Source: Cyanophora paradoxa (lineage: Eukaryota > Glaucocystophyceae > Cyanophorales > Cyanophoraceae). Taken from it: a stretch of 64,000 bases of DNA. The stretch is taken from contig QPMI01000632.1 of assembly GCA_004431415.1 (NCBI GenBank), forward strand, positions 124,001 to 188,000, written 5' to 3'. Positions within the stretch are counted from its first letter, which is position 1. Every line of letters begins with the position of its first letter. Positions 21,965 through 32,088 of this stretch are shown here, piece after piece. A program made the position numbers and the translations under genes. The notes below the pieces were generated by a model. It was not told where the DNA came from. It saw nothing but the letters and a program-made list of their open reading frames with translations, and did no database searches.

Positions 21965-24900
21965 TCACTGGCCGTGTGCGCCTCCCGCGCGGCCCGGCGT
22001 CGGTGCCGGCCACGCCGCCCTCGCCGCCTCCCCAGCAGTGCCTAGAACGGCGGGGAGTCTGGCAGAGACGGCGCCCGTGCTGGCGCCTAGCGGAAACGTC
22101 GATGTCGAAAAGGGCTCAACGGGCGTCTCCTCGGGCTCTTCACCGCCGCCCATGAAGCCCCCGATGGCCTTCTTCAGACTTTTGCCTTTTGCCGCCGCAT
22201 GTACAGCCGCCGCCGTCGAGGCGGCCCCCTCCACCAGCTCCCCGGCCGGTCCCATCACGTGCCTCGCCGCAACTGACGCGCCTGCTCGCACAACCTGCGC
22301 GCGCCTCTCAGTCAGTTACAAAATGACGGGGCCCCTTCACCGCGACGGCGGTACGGTCGCGCCTCGGAGGCCACCCGAGTGGAGGCGCCGCGGGGCGCGG
22401 GGCCGACTTTCTCCGCGTCGAAGGCTCGCAGCGCCTCCTCCATTGCTACGTGGATGGCCTGCACGAGTGTGATACACGGGCCGGGGGAACGGGGAGGGGG
22501 CGGGGGGAAGGGGGAAGAAGAGGGGGAAGAGGGGGGGAAGGGGGGGAGGGAAGGGAAGGGGGGGGAGGGGGAAGGGGACGCGGCCACGCGCGTGCGCACC
22601 GCGGCGAGCGGATCGTCGCCGCTCTGGTGCAGCTGCAGATTTCCCTCCACCAGCATCACAGAGAAGGTCTGCCCCATCTCTGAGCGGCGGCGGATCCGGA
22701 GGGGCGCTCACGGTTCGATCGGCGGGTCGCGCGCGCCTGGTCGATCATCTGCAGCCGCCTGCGTGTTGACATGAGGGTTTTCAGTGCCCGCGGAGATCGA
22801 CACAGAGGGCGGCGACGTCGACCTGAGGTACGCGTTGAAGACGACCTTGAGGCGCATCATGCTCCGCGAGGCCTGCTGCACCTGCTCCCGCGGCTTTGCC
22901 TGCCCGGTGCCGGTACCGGTGCCGCATCAGCGGAGCAAGCGCCAGCGCCGGGCGAGGGCGGCGGCTGCGCGCAATGAGGGTGCTGTAGATGATGGAGAGG
23001 ACCCCGGCACCGCCCGTCGCCCCTGGCCCAAGGTTAGCGACGCCGCCGGCGCCTCGCGCGCGCGAGGGCACCGGCGCCAGCAAGGGAGGAGAGGTCGTCG
23101 CGGCGGGCGACGAGGAGGTAGAGAGCCGTCGGGATGAGCGCGAGGCCGAGAAGGAAGACGAGCACGTCCATCGCCAGGGAGATCAGGAGGCCCCAGCGCG
23201 CCTCGCCTGGCCATGGCATACGCCGGCTCGCGATCGCGGCAACCGGGGACAGGGCGCGAGGCGGGCCGGGGCGGTGCACGCACTGACGTTGCGGTCGAAG
23301 GTCTGCTGAACCTGGTCACTGGCCGCCTGCATGAGCTTCTCGTAGCGGTTGGCATTGTTCTGGCGGGCCGCCAGTTTCCTGAACGCCGTCTCGCCGCCCG
23401 CCTCCATCATCAGCCGCCGCGCTGTGTCCTGCAGCGCCGCGCTCGCTGCGTCTATCTGCACGCCCCCCCCTGCGAAAGTGCCGGTCCATCCGACTCAGTG
23501 ACTCGGGGCGGTTCGGGCCGCGAACGCAAAAGGACTTGCCGCTCGACATGATGTTCTCAAGCTCGACAATGATCATGTCCCGGACCGGCGCGCTGAAAAA
23601 CCGCAACGCGAGGCCGAAGTGGTCCGCCATAGTGGTCGCATTGCCCGACACGCTCACCGCCTGCGAGAAATCGCGACCGAATGTATGCGAGGGGAGTACT
23701 AGTCTCGATCGATTGCGAGCTGCAGCTGCCGCAAGAACGGAAGCGTGCCTGGAAGTGGTCTTGAGCCTCGTGGACGATTCGCATGACGGCGGAGGAGAGC
23801 TGCACTGGCTGCCAAGCGGGCGGGTGGGCGGGCCGGCGGGCAGGTGGAGTTCAAGATCTAAAGTGGAGCAGCATCGACAAAGGAAAAGGGGCGCACCACG
23901 CGGCCGTCGCGGCCGGGTTTGGTGAGGTGCTCGATGGCAAACACGGCCTGCCTCACGACGCTGTTGCTCAGATCTTTCAAGACCAGCTACGTATCGATAT
24001 CCGTGGGACCGTGTACGCGTACGGTTGTGGGACCGCGCAAATGCATATGACAAGTCAGATCCGGAATTCGAATGTTTTGACATTAAACGTTGTTTTGGTG
24101 GCGGGTGGACGGGAGTGACCTCAATACTGTCCCCGCACCGCAACACGCCGAGTAGCTTGAGGCACAGTCTGTACATGTGACCGCAATATTTAATTATAAC
24201 GACGTGGATTTCGCGATTCGCCATTGGCGATTGCACGGCCTGGGGCGGGGCGGGCGCACGCATGGATGTCGTAGAACTTTGGCACGACGCGGCACACGTC
24301 GACGATGCGGCTCACGGTGCGCTCGACCTGCCCGCGAGGGTGAGCGTCTTCTGGAGCCCGCTGCGCAGCTCGCGATCGCGATCGGGCAAGTGGAGAGCCA
24401 ACCTCGCGCGTGAAAGACCAGAAGTCCTCCAGCGCGAACTCGTCGTTCTGACTCTCCCGCATCCCCTGCACCTGTGCACGCGAAGCCCCCCACGCGTGAT
24501 CCCCCCGGTCGACGGGCCCGGGGGCCGGGGCCGCGGCGCGGGCAGCAGGAACCTTGAGCATAACCCGGAGAGCGTCATATGTGTGCTCGCCGATCACCGG
24601 CCGCTTCAGAATGCGCAGCACTTGGCTGCGGCGCCGGCCCCGGCTTGCAAACATGTACAGAGAGATCTAGACGCAGCGGTCGTGCTTTGTCGGCCCCGGC
24701 GGGTGCGTACTTTGTGATGATGGAAGCGACGGGGACGGTGCGGAGGGCGCGCAAGGCTGCCCACTCGCGCTTTTGCGCCGCCTGCTTCTCGGGTGTGAAG
24801 TCATCTGCGCGGCCTTCGCTGGCGAAGCACGGACTTCGTAACTGCACGCGCTAAAGGCAGAGCGCACTCGGATCGGGTTGGTCGGGGTTCGACGGGGCGA

Positions 24901-26268
24901 CCCAGCCCTCAAGGGCGTCGTGCAGGGCGGCGAGGTGCTCCGCCCTCTCAGCTACGCTGCCATCGCGCGCGCTCACCAGCACCCTGCGAGTCCGTCGCCG
25001 GCGGCGGGCCATCGAAGTGTCGAAGGGGGACGCACGCGTGGGCGAAGAAGGAGAGAAGGGGGTCGGGGTCCTCGACGGCGCGGCGGGAGAACTCGAGCAG
25101 GAGGGACGCGGCGGGGCGGCGTGCGCCGTCCGCGCCAGGTAGAGACCCTCCAGCACGTAGTGCCTGCCGCGCCGCGAAGAAAGGGGAATTCGAAGGCGGC
25201 GGGACGGGCTCATCATGAAGGCGAGGCCGGGGGGGGGACCGAGAAGGGGCGGGGGGAGGGGGGAAGATCTAGAGATGGAGAGAGAGAGGCTGACCATAAT
25301 CATGAAGAGGAGGGGAGTGGGAAGGGGGCCGGGAGGGGGGCACGCCGACGGGGGGGAGGCACGCCGACGGACGGGGGGGGGGGGGGGGGGGATGAAACTT
25401 GGAAGGTACGGAAGGTCTACAGCGAGCCTACAGCTTTCTATATAGGGGGAAGGCCGGACGAAGGGAGGAAGGCCTACGGCGCTAGGGGAAAAGGGCCGGG
25501 GCAGCATATATATATATACCTGCAGAGACCATCCGACTCCATGCTGGGGTCAAGATGTTGCAACATTACCTGCGACGGCCGCGGGGCCGCTGTGAGCCTT
25601 AAGCTTGCAGCGGCCGTCGCTGATTCCGCGCAGCAGATCTAGAGCGCGATTCGGCGCACCCGCTTCGCCCCCGGGTCGGTTTCACCGCCGATGCACGCGA
25701 GCACAGCAAGGACGTTGACGAGCCAGCGCCGCGCATGTCGATCCGACTGCTGCTGCATCTGCGCATGCGGCCTCTCTGCTGCTGCTGCTGCTGGTGCCTC
25801 GCTTGCAATTGCAATCGCTTCTGCAGCAGCTGCTGCGCGCCATTTGGTGAGCGCCATCTTCTGGGCCGCTTCCTCCGCTCGGGACTTGGTTGCTGCAGCT
25901 GCCGCCCTCTCGCGCAGCTCTTTCTCCTGCATTTTGTGCTCGAGAACCTCACATATCATCGACCGAAGGTCCCTCCAATCCTGCGGGAGGTCGCCTGCGG
26001 AATTCGAAGCTTAAGCTTAGCTATATATAGGCCGGAGGATGGGCGCTGGCCGCGCTGCGGCCGCGCGCGGCGCGGCGGCCGGCCGCGGCGCGCGACCGTC
26101 GGACGGTCCGCCGACGCGGCAGCTGAAATGCACCTGTTGGGGCGCTGCGCGACGACGCCTCGAGAGCTGACAGGTGCACCGCCATCCGCTGGCTGTGTGT
26201 GCCCTTCGCCAAGGTCTGCAAACGCACCTTTGCCACAGCGCTACCGCGCAGTCCTCCAAGCTGGCCAT
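21965..26268 (-). CDS. Membrane-anchored helical protein, ~20 exons, function unknown
   Basis: A chain of exons runs from ATG 26268 (MASLEDCAVALWQR, before GTGCGT) to TGA at 21965. In order they encode RMAVHLSALEASSRSAPT (26200); a coiled coil with MICEVLEHKMQEKELRERAA (25995-25660, before GTGCGC); VMLQHLDPSMESDGLC (25560); HYVLEGLYLART (25165); LLEFSRRAVEDPDPLLSF (25100); AERAEHLAALHDALEGW (24950); FTPEKQAAQKREWAALRALR (24800); LRILKRPVIGEHTYDALRVM (24620); MRESQNDEFALEDFWSFTRE (24450); VSRIVDVCRVVPKFYDIHA (24320); LCLKLLGVLRCGDSIE (24160); SNSVVRQAVFAIEHLTKP (23960); LSSAVMRIVHEAQDHFQ (23800); DHFGLALRFFSAPVRDMIIV (23630); and TAFRKLAARQNNANRYEKLM (23390). A single transmembrane segment at 23200-23110 (GLLISLAMDVLVFLLGLALI) and a soluble tail follow. 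No domain is recognised. The long N-terminal helical part plus one membrane anchor suggests an organelle-tethered adaptor. Some donors look like GC (after about 23745 and 22990). Confidence 0.5.
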
Positions 26269-26741
26269 GGCCGACAGCTGTTCCCGCGCCTGCAGCTGCT
26301 CTAAAGCCAGATCGATCCATCCAACCTGCAGCTATGTACTACGGTATACGTATGTGCACGTGTGGGCCGATGTCTAGATCTGCTCCCTTCGCGCGATCGC
26401 GATCGATCAAGCAGCTCAGCAGCTGACCGGCGAGGCTAGAGCCTGAGGCTGCAGGCTAGCGCTGCGCATGCAGCTCAGCGGCTGCCAGCCTGGCAGCTGC
26501 AGCCTGCAGGCTGCAGCTGCTTGAAGCTTCGATCGCGCATGCATATGCAAACATGCCAGCTGCAGGCTGCTTGGGGTACAGGTACTTCGGCGTCGACTCT
26601 ATTCCGCACGTGCACGTGTTCCGGATCCGGTCCGGGTCCGACTGGACTCAGCTAGCGCTTCTGCAGCCTGGCAGGCTGCAGCGCGACTCATGCATGATCA
26701 GCTTCTGCAGCTTATAATTAATTATATATGCTTCGAATTCT

Positions 26742-29700
26742 TCCTCGCAGCGCGCAGACTCTCTGAGAAGTTCGAGCGCCCCAACGCCGATCGCATCGTG
26801 CGCCGCGCCCGCGCGCTTTCTTCCTGTGCGTACGCGCTTCTCTGAGTCAACGTCAGCTTCTGCAGCGCGAATGGCGTCGACGAGGCGGCGCTTGGAGCGA
26901 CGTCCCCATTCGAAGCAGCTGCAGGTCTCGGGGGCGCCGGCGCAGCTGCGCATGCACTTGCACCCTCGAGCTCCATGGGATCGAGTTCGAATTTTTCTGC
27001 GGAGGCGCGCGCTGGATCATACTGGAGCACGAGCGCGCCCTCCAGCTCTCCTCAGCAGCCGCCCGGCCTCGCCAGCCCCGTGGCTGGCTCGCAGCCTGCC
27101 TCGGGCGCCGGCGCGTCGAGCTGCAGTCCGGCCAGCGCGAGCGCGAGCGCGAGCTCGACGATCCATGGCCAGCGGGCCCTCGCGATCGCCGGCCCTGAGC
27201 GCGCCCTGAGCGCCGAGCGACGCCGCGCCGCGGCTGCAGACGTGCTGCGCGAAGTCCTCGCGCCGCGGGCACCCGGGCCGTTGCCCCTGCAGCTGCCGCT
27301 CTCCGAGCGCGCCGGCGCCGACGGCGCCCACCCCGCACCCGCCGCGGCGGACGACAGCAGCGCGCCGAATTCGAAGCCGGCGAAGGAGAAGGGCGCAGTC
27401 AGCGGCGGCGGCGACGGCTGGGCGGGTTCGAGAGACGGCACCGCAGACGCTCTGTCGCGGCCTCCGGATCCGCTGGAGGGCGCCGCGATCGTGAGCTCGA
27501 GCGACGGCGAGGAGGACGCGGAGGGGAGCGACGAGGCCCGCCCGCCCGCCGGCCGCCACTCGCGCCCCCTGTGGCTGACGCCGCGCAGGGACCGGATCCG
27601 GAGCGGGTGCTGGCGGAGATCGAGGAGGAGATCGCGGCGGCCGCGCAGGCCGGCTCTGGGGCGCCGGCCCCTTCGGGAGACGACTGCCTCGGGTCCTGCC
27701 CGCGCCTCGAGCTCGGCGCCGTGCGCCCCTTCCTCTGGACCCAAGACCCCTCTCTGAACAGGGGCGCAGGCGCCGCCGCCGGCGAGGGCGCCGCGCGAGC
27801 AGCTGGAGCCGGGGCCGGGCCCCGGAGGCGGCACGGCGGTCCCCGTCCTCGCCCCCTGTTCAGCGGGCTCCGCCCCGCCCGGGCCCTCGGCCACGGCAGC
27901 CGCTGACGAGCTGCTGGCGAGCGGGGGCGCCGCGGCCCATGGCCACGCGCACGCCCCGCGCGCCCTCGCCGACCCCTCCCCGCCCGAGGCCCGCCCCGCC
28001 GCCCCTCCCTCGAGCGATCGCTTGAGCCTTACCGGAACGGCCGCAGGCGGCAATCGCAGGCTTCGCGGAGGGCCCGAGCGCCGCCCCGCTCCCGCCGCTG
28101 CCCCTCGCTTCGAGCGCGGCGGCGCCGGGGACGGGACCCGCGGCGGCGGCCAGGACGCCTCCCTCGGCAGAGCGCGGCGCTGTGCTCCTCGGGCGCATCG
28201 CCGCCGTCCTCGGGCAGCCCCTCCGCGAGGCCCGCACCCCGCCCGCCGCCCCGCCCCGCCCCGCCCGCCCTCGTGGTGATCGGCGTCCTCGCAGGTGGCG
28301 GCGGAGATGCGGGCGTGCGGGCCCGAGCGCCGCAGAGGCTGCTGACCCTTGCCCGCTGCCCCTCGGGCCCCTCCGGCGCTCCCCAAGCGGCCGCGGGGCC
28401 GGGGCCGGCCCGGACCGCGGCGCCCGCGGGCGCCGACAGCCCGATCGTGATCGACAGCGACGTGGAAGAGGGCGAAGAGATAGAAGGCGGGCGGGAGCCG
28501 AGCGGGCGCTGCCAAGGGGACAGAGAAGAAGAGCCGAGGCCGTGGGAGCCGGAGCCGGACGGGCTCGTCATGTTCCGGGTGCCGCCCGGCGGGGGCGCGG
28601 GGGACCCCGACGCGCGGGACCGCTCCCTGGCGGACTTTCTCGCCCGCAACCGCCCCTCGCGCCTCACGCAGGCCTACGCCCACTGGATCTACGTGCGTGC
28701 GCCCCGCCTCGCGGCCGGTTCGCGTTTGGCCAAGGCTGGGCGGCAGGTGCATCGGATGGACGCACGGGCGGCGGAGGGCGAGCCCGAGCTCCGCCTCAAG
28801 ATCCAGATCGCAGAGGCCGAGTTCGAGGCCATGTGCGCCGCCGGGTGCGCCGGGTGCGTTCGAGGCTCCCCCCGGATCCAGAGACTTCCCACGGAAGCGC
28901 GCCGGGGCGCGCCGGGGCGCGCCGGGGCGCGCAGGGCGGTGGCGGTGGAGGGGCTGAAGGCGCTGCAGCTGGCGGCTTTCTCGGGCCTCCGCACCGGCAA
29001 GTGGGTCATCTGGGCCCCCACCCGCTACGCGCGCCCCACCCTCCCCCGCCCCGGGGTGCGCGCCCTGATAGCCGAGGCCGGCGGGCGGCGCTGGCGCGCT
29101 CGCAGATTGACGATAACTGGGAGAGGGTGGCGGGGGCGGTGGCCCGGGGCGAGCTTGGCCCGTCTGCCAAGGTCGCCCCGCGCCCCGCCGACGTCGACGG
29201 CCAGACGCTGCGTGCGTCGGGGCCCAGGCCCCGCTCTAGACCTCCCGCCGGCCACGGGCCGGCCAGCCGGCGGTTGCTGACCGCGCGCGCGCCGCCCGGC
29301 CCTAGGGTATCACGCACACGTGATGTGCGTCTACACGCCCGACCTCTTCGACCAGGCCGAGGTCGTTCGCGTCCGCGAGGCCCGCCCTGCCCAGCCGCCC
29401 CGCCCCGCCCCGCCCTGGCTTGCTTGCTTGACGGGGGCGCCCGGGGTGCCGGTCCGCCGCGCGTCTGTGTGTGTGCAGGCCCTCCGCGCCCTCGGCTTCC
29501 AGAGGAAGCTCGTGTACAAGGCGCGCCCCGCCCCTGCAGCTGGGCCTGGGCCTGGGCCCCCTGCACTGCTCCGTCTCCACCACAAATAGCTGACCCGACC
29601 CCTGCCCCATGGCCAGCCCCCTCCCTTATATTCTAAAACGCGTACCCCGCATCCGGATCCCCTTCCGTCAAATTTAACCCGTACCACGCAGCCGGACCTG

Positions 29701-29766
29701 TACAACTACCTGGACATCGAGCGGGGCAACCGCTGGGGGATCCCCATGGCGATATATTCCCTCTAA
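26742..29766 (+). CDS. DUF1917/BLES03-like protein, copy B (5' exon missing or not found)
   Basis: This is a close paralogue of the gene at 18541-21718 and is collinear with it through exons and introns. Similarity starts at the sequence CTCGCAGCGCGCAGA (26737) and stops just after the TAA at 29764-29766. It keeps FCSANGVDEAALGATS after the same GTGCGCC intron, the AGPERALSAERRRAAAADVL block (about 27188), the SUMO-interaction-like DSPIVIDSDVEEGEE (about 28434-28480), SLADFLARNRPSRL, GLRTGKWVIWAPTRYA, HVICVYTPDLFDQAEVV and the ending DIERGNRWGIPMAIYSL. Compared with copy A it has a 10-bp insertion near 26750, which changes the frame of the first stretch. It lacks anything like the MDDIFSIFL exon. 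In B the homology begins directly after an intron-like AT island ending CCTCGCAG. Either a new first exon lies upstream or copy B is 5'-truncated. The rest of the frame is intact. Confidence 0.6.
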
Positions 29767-29790
29767 TTTCGAATATTAATGCTTGTCTTC

Positions 29791-29985
29791 TGTTTTTGGT
29801 GAATTACCGGCCACAGTTTCTGACACCAGCTGGCAGCCGCTAAGCACTGCGGGAGCTGCCCAGGCCCCAGGGGGCACAGAGACAACATGTACAGCTGCAG
29901 AATCAAAATAACTAAGACAAGAGTACGAAGCTTAAGAACGACAAGACGAAGCTTAATTATATAAGAGCCAATTGCAAAACCGACA
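29791..29985. repeat. GGTGAATTACCGGCCA repeat, copy 1
   Basis: It begins TGTTTTTGGTGAATTACCGG, then has a GACACCAGC block, GCACTGCGGGAGCTGCCCAG, GGGGGCA and an A-rich end with ACTAAGACAAGAG and AAGAGCCAATTGC. The same order of blocks occurs at 31014-31222, and the head recurs at 42630. No coding potential was seen. It starts about 25 bp after the end of DUF1917 copy B. Confidence 0.65.
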
Positions 29986-31013
29986 ATTAAAAAAGAAAGA
30001 CTCAGATGTAGAGACGATCTACCGTCACGGCGTATTACTATATAGCTACTAGAGACTACTAGTACCGGTACTACTACGGATCTAGACTTCATGATCAGAG
30101 ACAGCCAGCTGCAGCTGGCAGATCTAGAAGAGTGTTCGAGAGACGGGTACGGCCGCCGGCTTTCGCGATCGACAAGGAAACGGGAGAAAATACTAGGTCT
30201 TCGACTCGCCCCCGCCCCGGGCCCCCTGCTCGTTTCAGGATGTCCAAGGTGGGGTCTAAATAAACAGAGACGGCAGTTGCAGGCTGCAGCTAGCGCTCGC
30301 TAGGCGGCGTAGGCCTGGGCCCGAGGCCGCTCGAAATTGAAGTGGAATAAAAAGCCCTCTCGCATCGCTGTCGGAGCCTGTCGCCCGCCGAGTCTACGCC
30401 CCGCCCGGCCCGGCGAACCGCGCAGCCACCCGCCGCGCCTCCGGACCCGCCGGCGCGCCCCGCCCGTCGAGCCGCGGCGCCGCCGGCCGGCCGCGCCTCA
30501 TGATCAGCCCCGCCCGGCGTCTGCATCTGCATAGCGCATAGCGCCGGCGCTATCGCTAGATCTAGATCTAGATCCAGTTCGCATCCCGCGCGCTACGCAA
30601 GCTGCAACCGCGCGCCTCGCTGGCATGGTCTAGCGCGCGGCATATATACCGGCGGGCGACGGCGCGCGACCGCGGGCGATGGCGCGCGCGGGGGCATATA
30701 TATATACCGGCGGGCGACGGCGCGCGGCCGCGGGCTGCGCGCTTGCCGGCTGCTGGCATGAGCGCAAGCCGGCTGGGCTACAGCAAAACAACCCGACGGA
30801 AAAAAGACTGGAAAAAAGCACAGTGTTGATTCACTGTTGAATCGACAGCGATGGGGGTCGAATCGGTGCAGACGAAAGTGCTTCAAAACGGATTTGGTAC
30901 TGGTTCAGAGGGTTGTTTTTATCGTGTGAAACACTCTTGAACCCAGTACGGTGGCAGTACCCTGATATCGATAGGAAATTAGGAATCCGGATCCGGATCC
31001 GGCGCTGCAGGCT
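29986..31013. other. Spacer with palindrome islands, no gene seen
   Basis: There is no credible exon. It holds dense palindromic words (CTAGATCTAGATCTAGATC at about 30556, CAGCTGCAGCTG near 30111) and the direct repeat listed separately at 30640-30745. Confidence 0.4.
30640..30745. repeat. Two-unit direct repeat, about 50 bp each
   Basis: The unit CATATATACCGGCGGGCGAC plus GGCGCGCG.CCGCGGGC occurs at 30640-30693 and again at 30694-30745. The second unit has an expanded ATATATAT run. The two are adjacent and in the same orientation. The internal sequence is rich in CGCG and could form hairpins. Confidence 0.7.
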
Positions 31014-31222
31014 TTGTTTTTTGGTGAATTACCGGCCAGTTGGCGGCCACAGCCTCTAGACACCAGCAGTACTAGACTACTAGTGGTCCAGACCGTGATC
31101 GGACCGTCCAGCACTGCGGGGGCTGCCCAGGGGGCATATGCATATACAACAAAGAGGACGACTGAAATAAGAAAACTAAGGCAAAAGCACTAAAAGCAAG
31201 AAGACAAAGAGCCAAATGCCGC
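31014..31222. repeat. GGTGAATTACCGGCCA repeat, copy 2
   Basis: It has the same block order as 29791-29985: TTTTTTGGTGAATTACCGGC, GACACCAGC, AGCACTGCGGGGGCTGCCCA, GGGGGCATA, AAAACTAAGGCAAAAG and AAAGAGCCAAATGCC. It is in the same orientation as copy 1. Confidence 0.65.
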
Positions 31223-32088
31223 TTTGAAATGCGCCGCAGCCGCGCTGGCCATGGCCCCGGGGGCCGGGGCCCGCGCATGCGCATGATGATGCCATGATGA
31301 TGCGCGCATGCGCCGGCGCGCTGCGCCGCATCATGGCCCGCATGCGCAGGCCCGCAGGCTCCGCAGGCTCCGCAGCCTGCGCGTACTACGGTACATGCAT
31401 GCGGGCCGTGATGCGGCCCGACGTCGACGATGCGGGCCGCGGGCCGCGGCGCCGGCGGCGGGCCGCCGCCACTGAGCGCAGCATATATGTGACATGCCAC
31501 ATTGTCGACGGACGTCACCGCCTGCAGCTGCAGGCTGCAGCAGCCTGAGGCACGAGCCGCACGACGTGCACGGTGAGGCATCTGCTTCATCGTGAGCTGC
31601 TTCTTCAAGGTAATCGCTATCGATATCCTTTCTCCGTCGGCGCCCGGCCTAGGCCTGCCGCAGTGCATGCGCAGCTGCAGCCGCTGTCCCCGCGGATATT
31701 GCATGAACGCGTTCGCGCGGGCGTGCCTCTAGATACTGCAGCTGGAGGCTGGAGCGGCGGCGGCCGCGGTCTTGGCCTAGCCCACTGCAGCTGTGCACTG
31801 CCGCAGTGCGGCACGTGACACGTACGGTACAGCTCGCAGTCGCATCTCCGACTCGCATGGACAGGAAAGAAGCACAGATCTAGAAGCATATATATACAGC
31901 TGCAGCGATGGCCGGACGTCGACGCGGCCGCGGGGCGGGCCCGTGGACAGCTGCATGCGCAGTGCACGTGGACGTCGCGGGAAATATCCTGCAGCTGCAG
32001 CTGCGCATGCTGCGCATGCATATGCGGGTTTACTAAGCTTAAGTTAGGTTTGGCTGAGGAGCCCGAGTGTTCAAATCAATTGCTATCG
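31223..32088. other. Palindrome-dense spacer upstream of the cyclase gene
   Basis: No gene was recognised. Nested self-complementary words fill 31270-31460 (GCATGCGCATGATGATGCC, GCGCGCATGCGCCGGCGCGC, then repeated CGCAGGCTC). CAGCTGCAG words fill 31525-32010. The stretch directly before 32089 should hold the promoter or 5' exon of the adenylyl cyclase gene, but no specific element was identified. Confidence 0.4.

Noticed and set aside
30290-30532. A small Gly/Ala/Arg ORF on the minus strand
   Set aside because: Composition matches random GC-rich sequence, and there is no neighbouring exon, family resemblance or splice signal.
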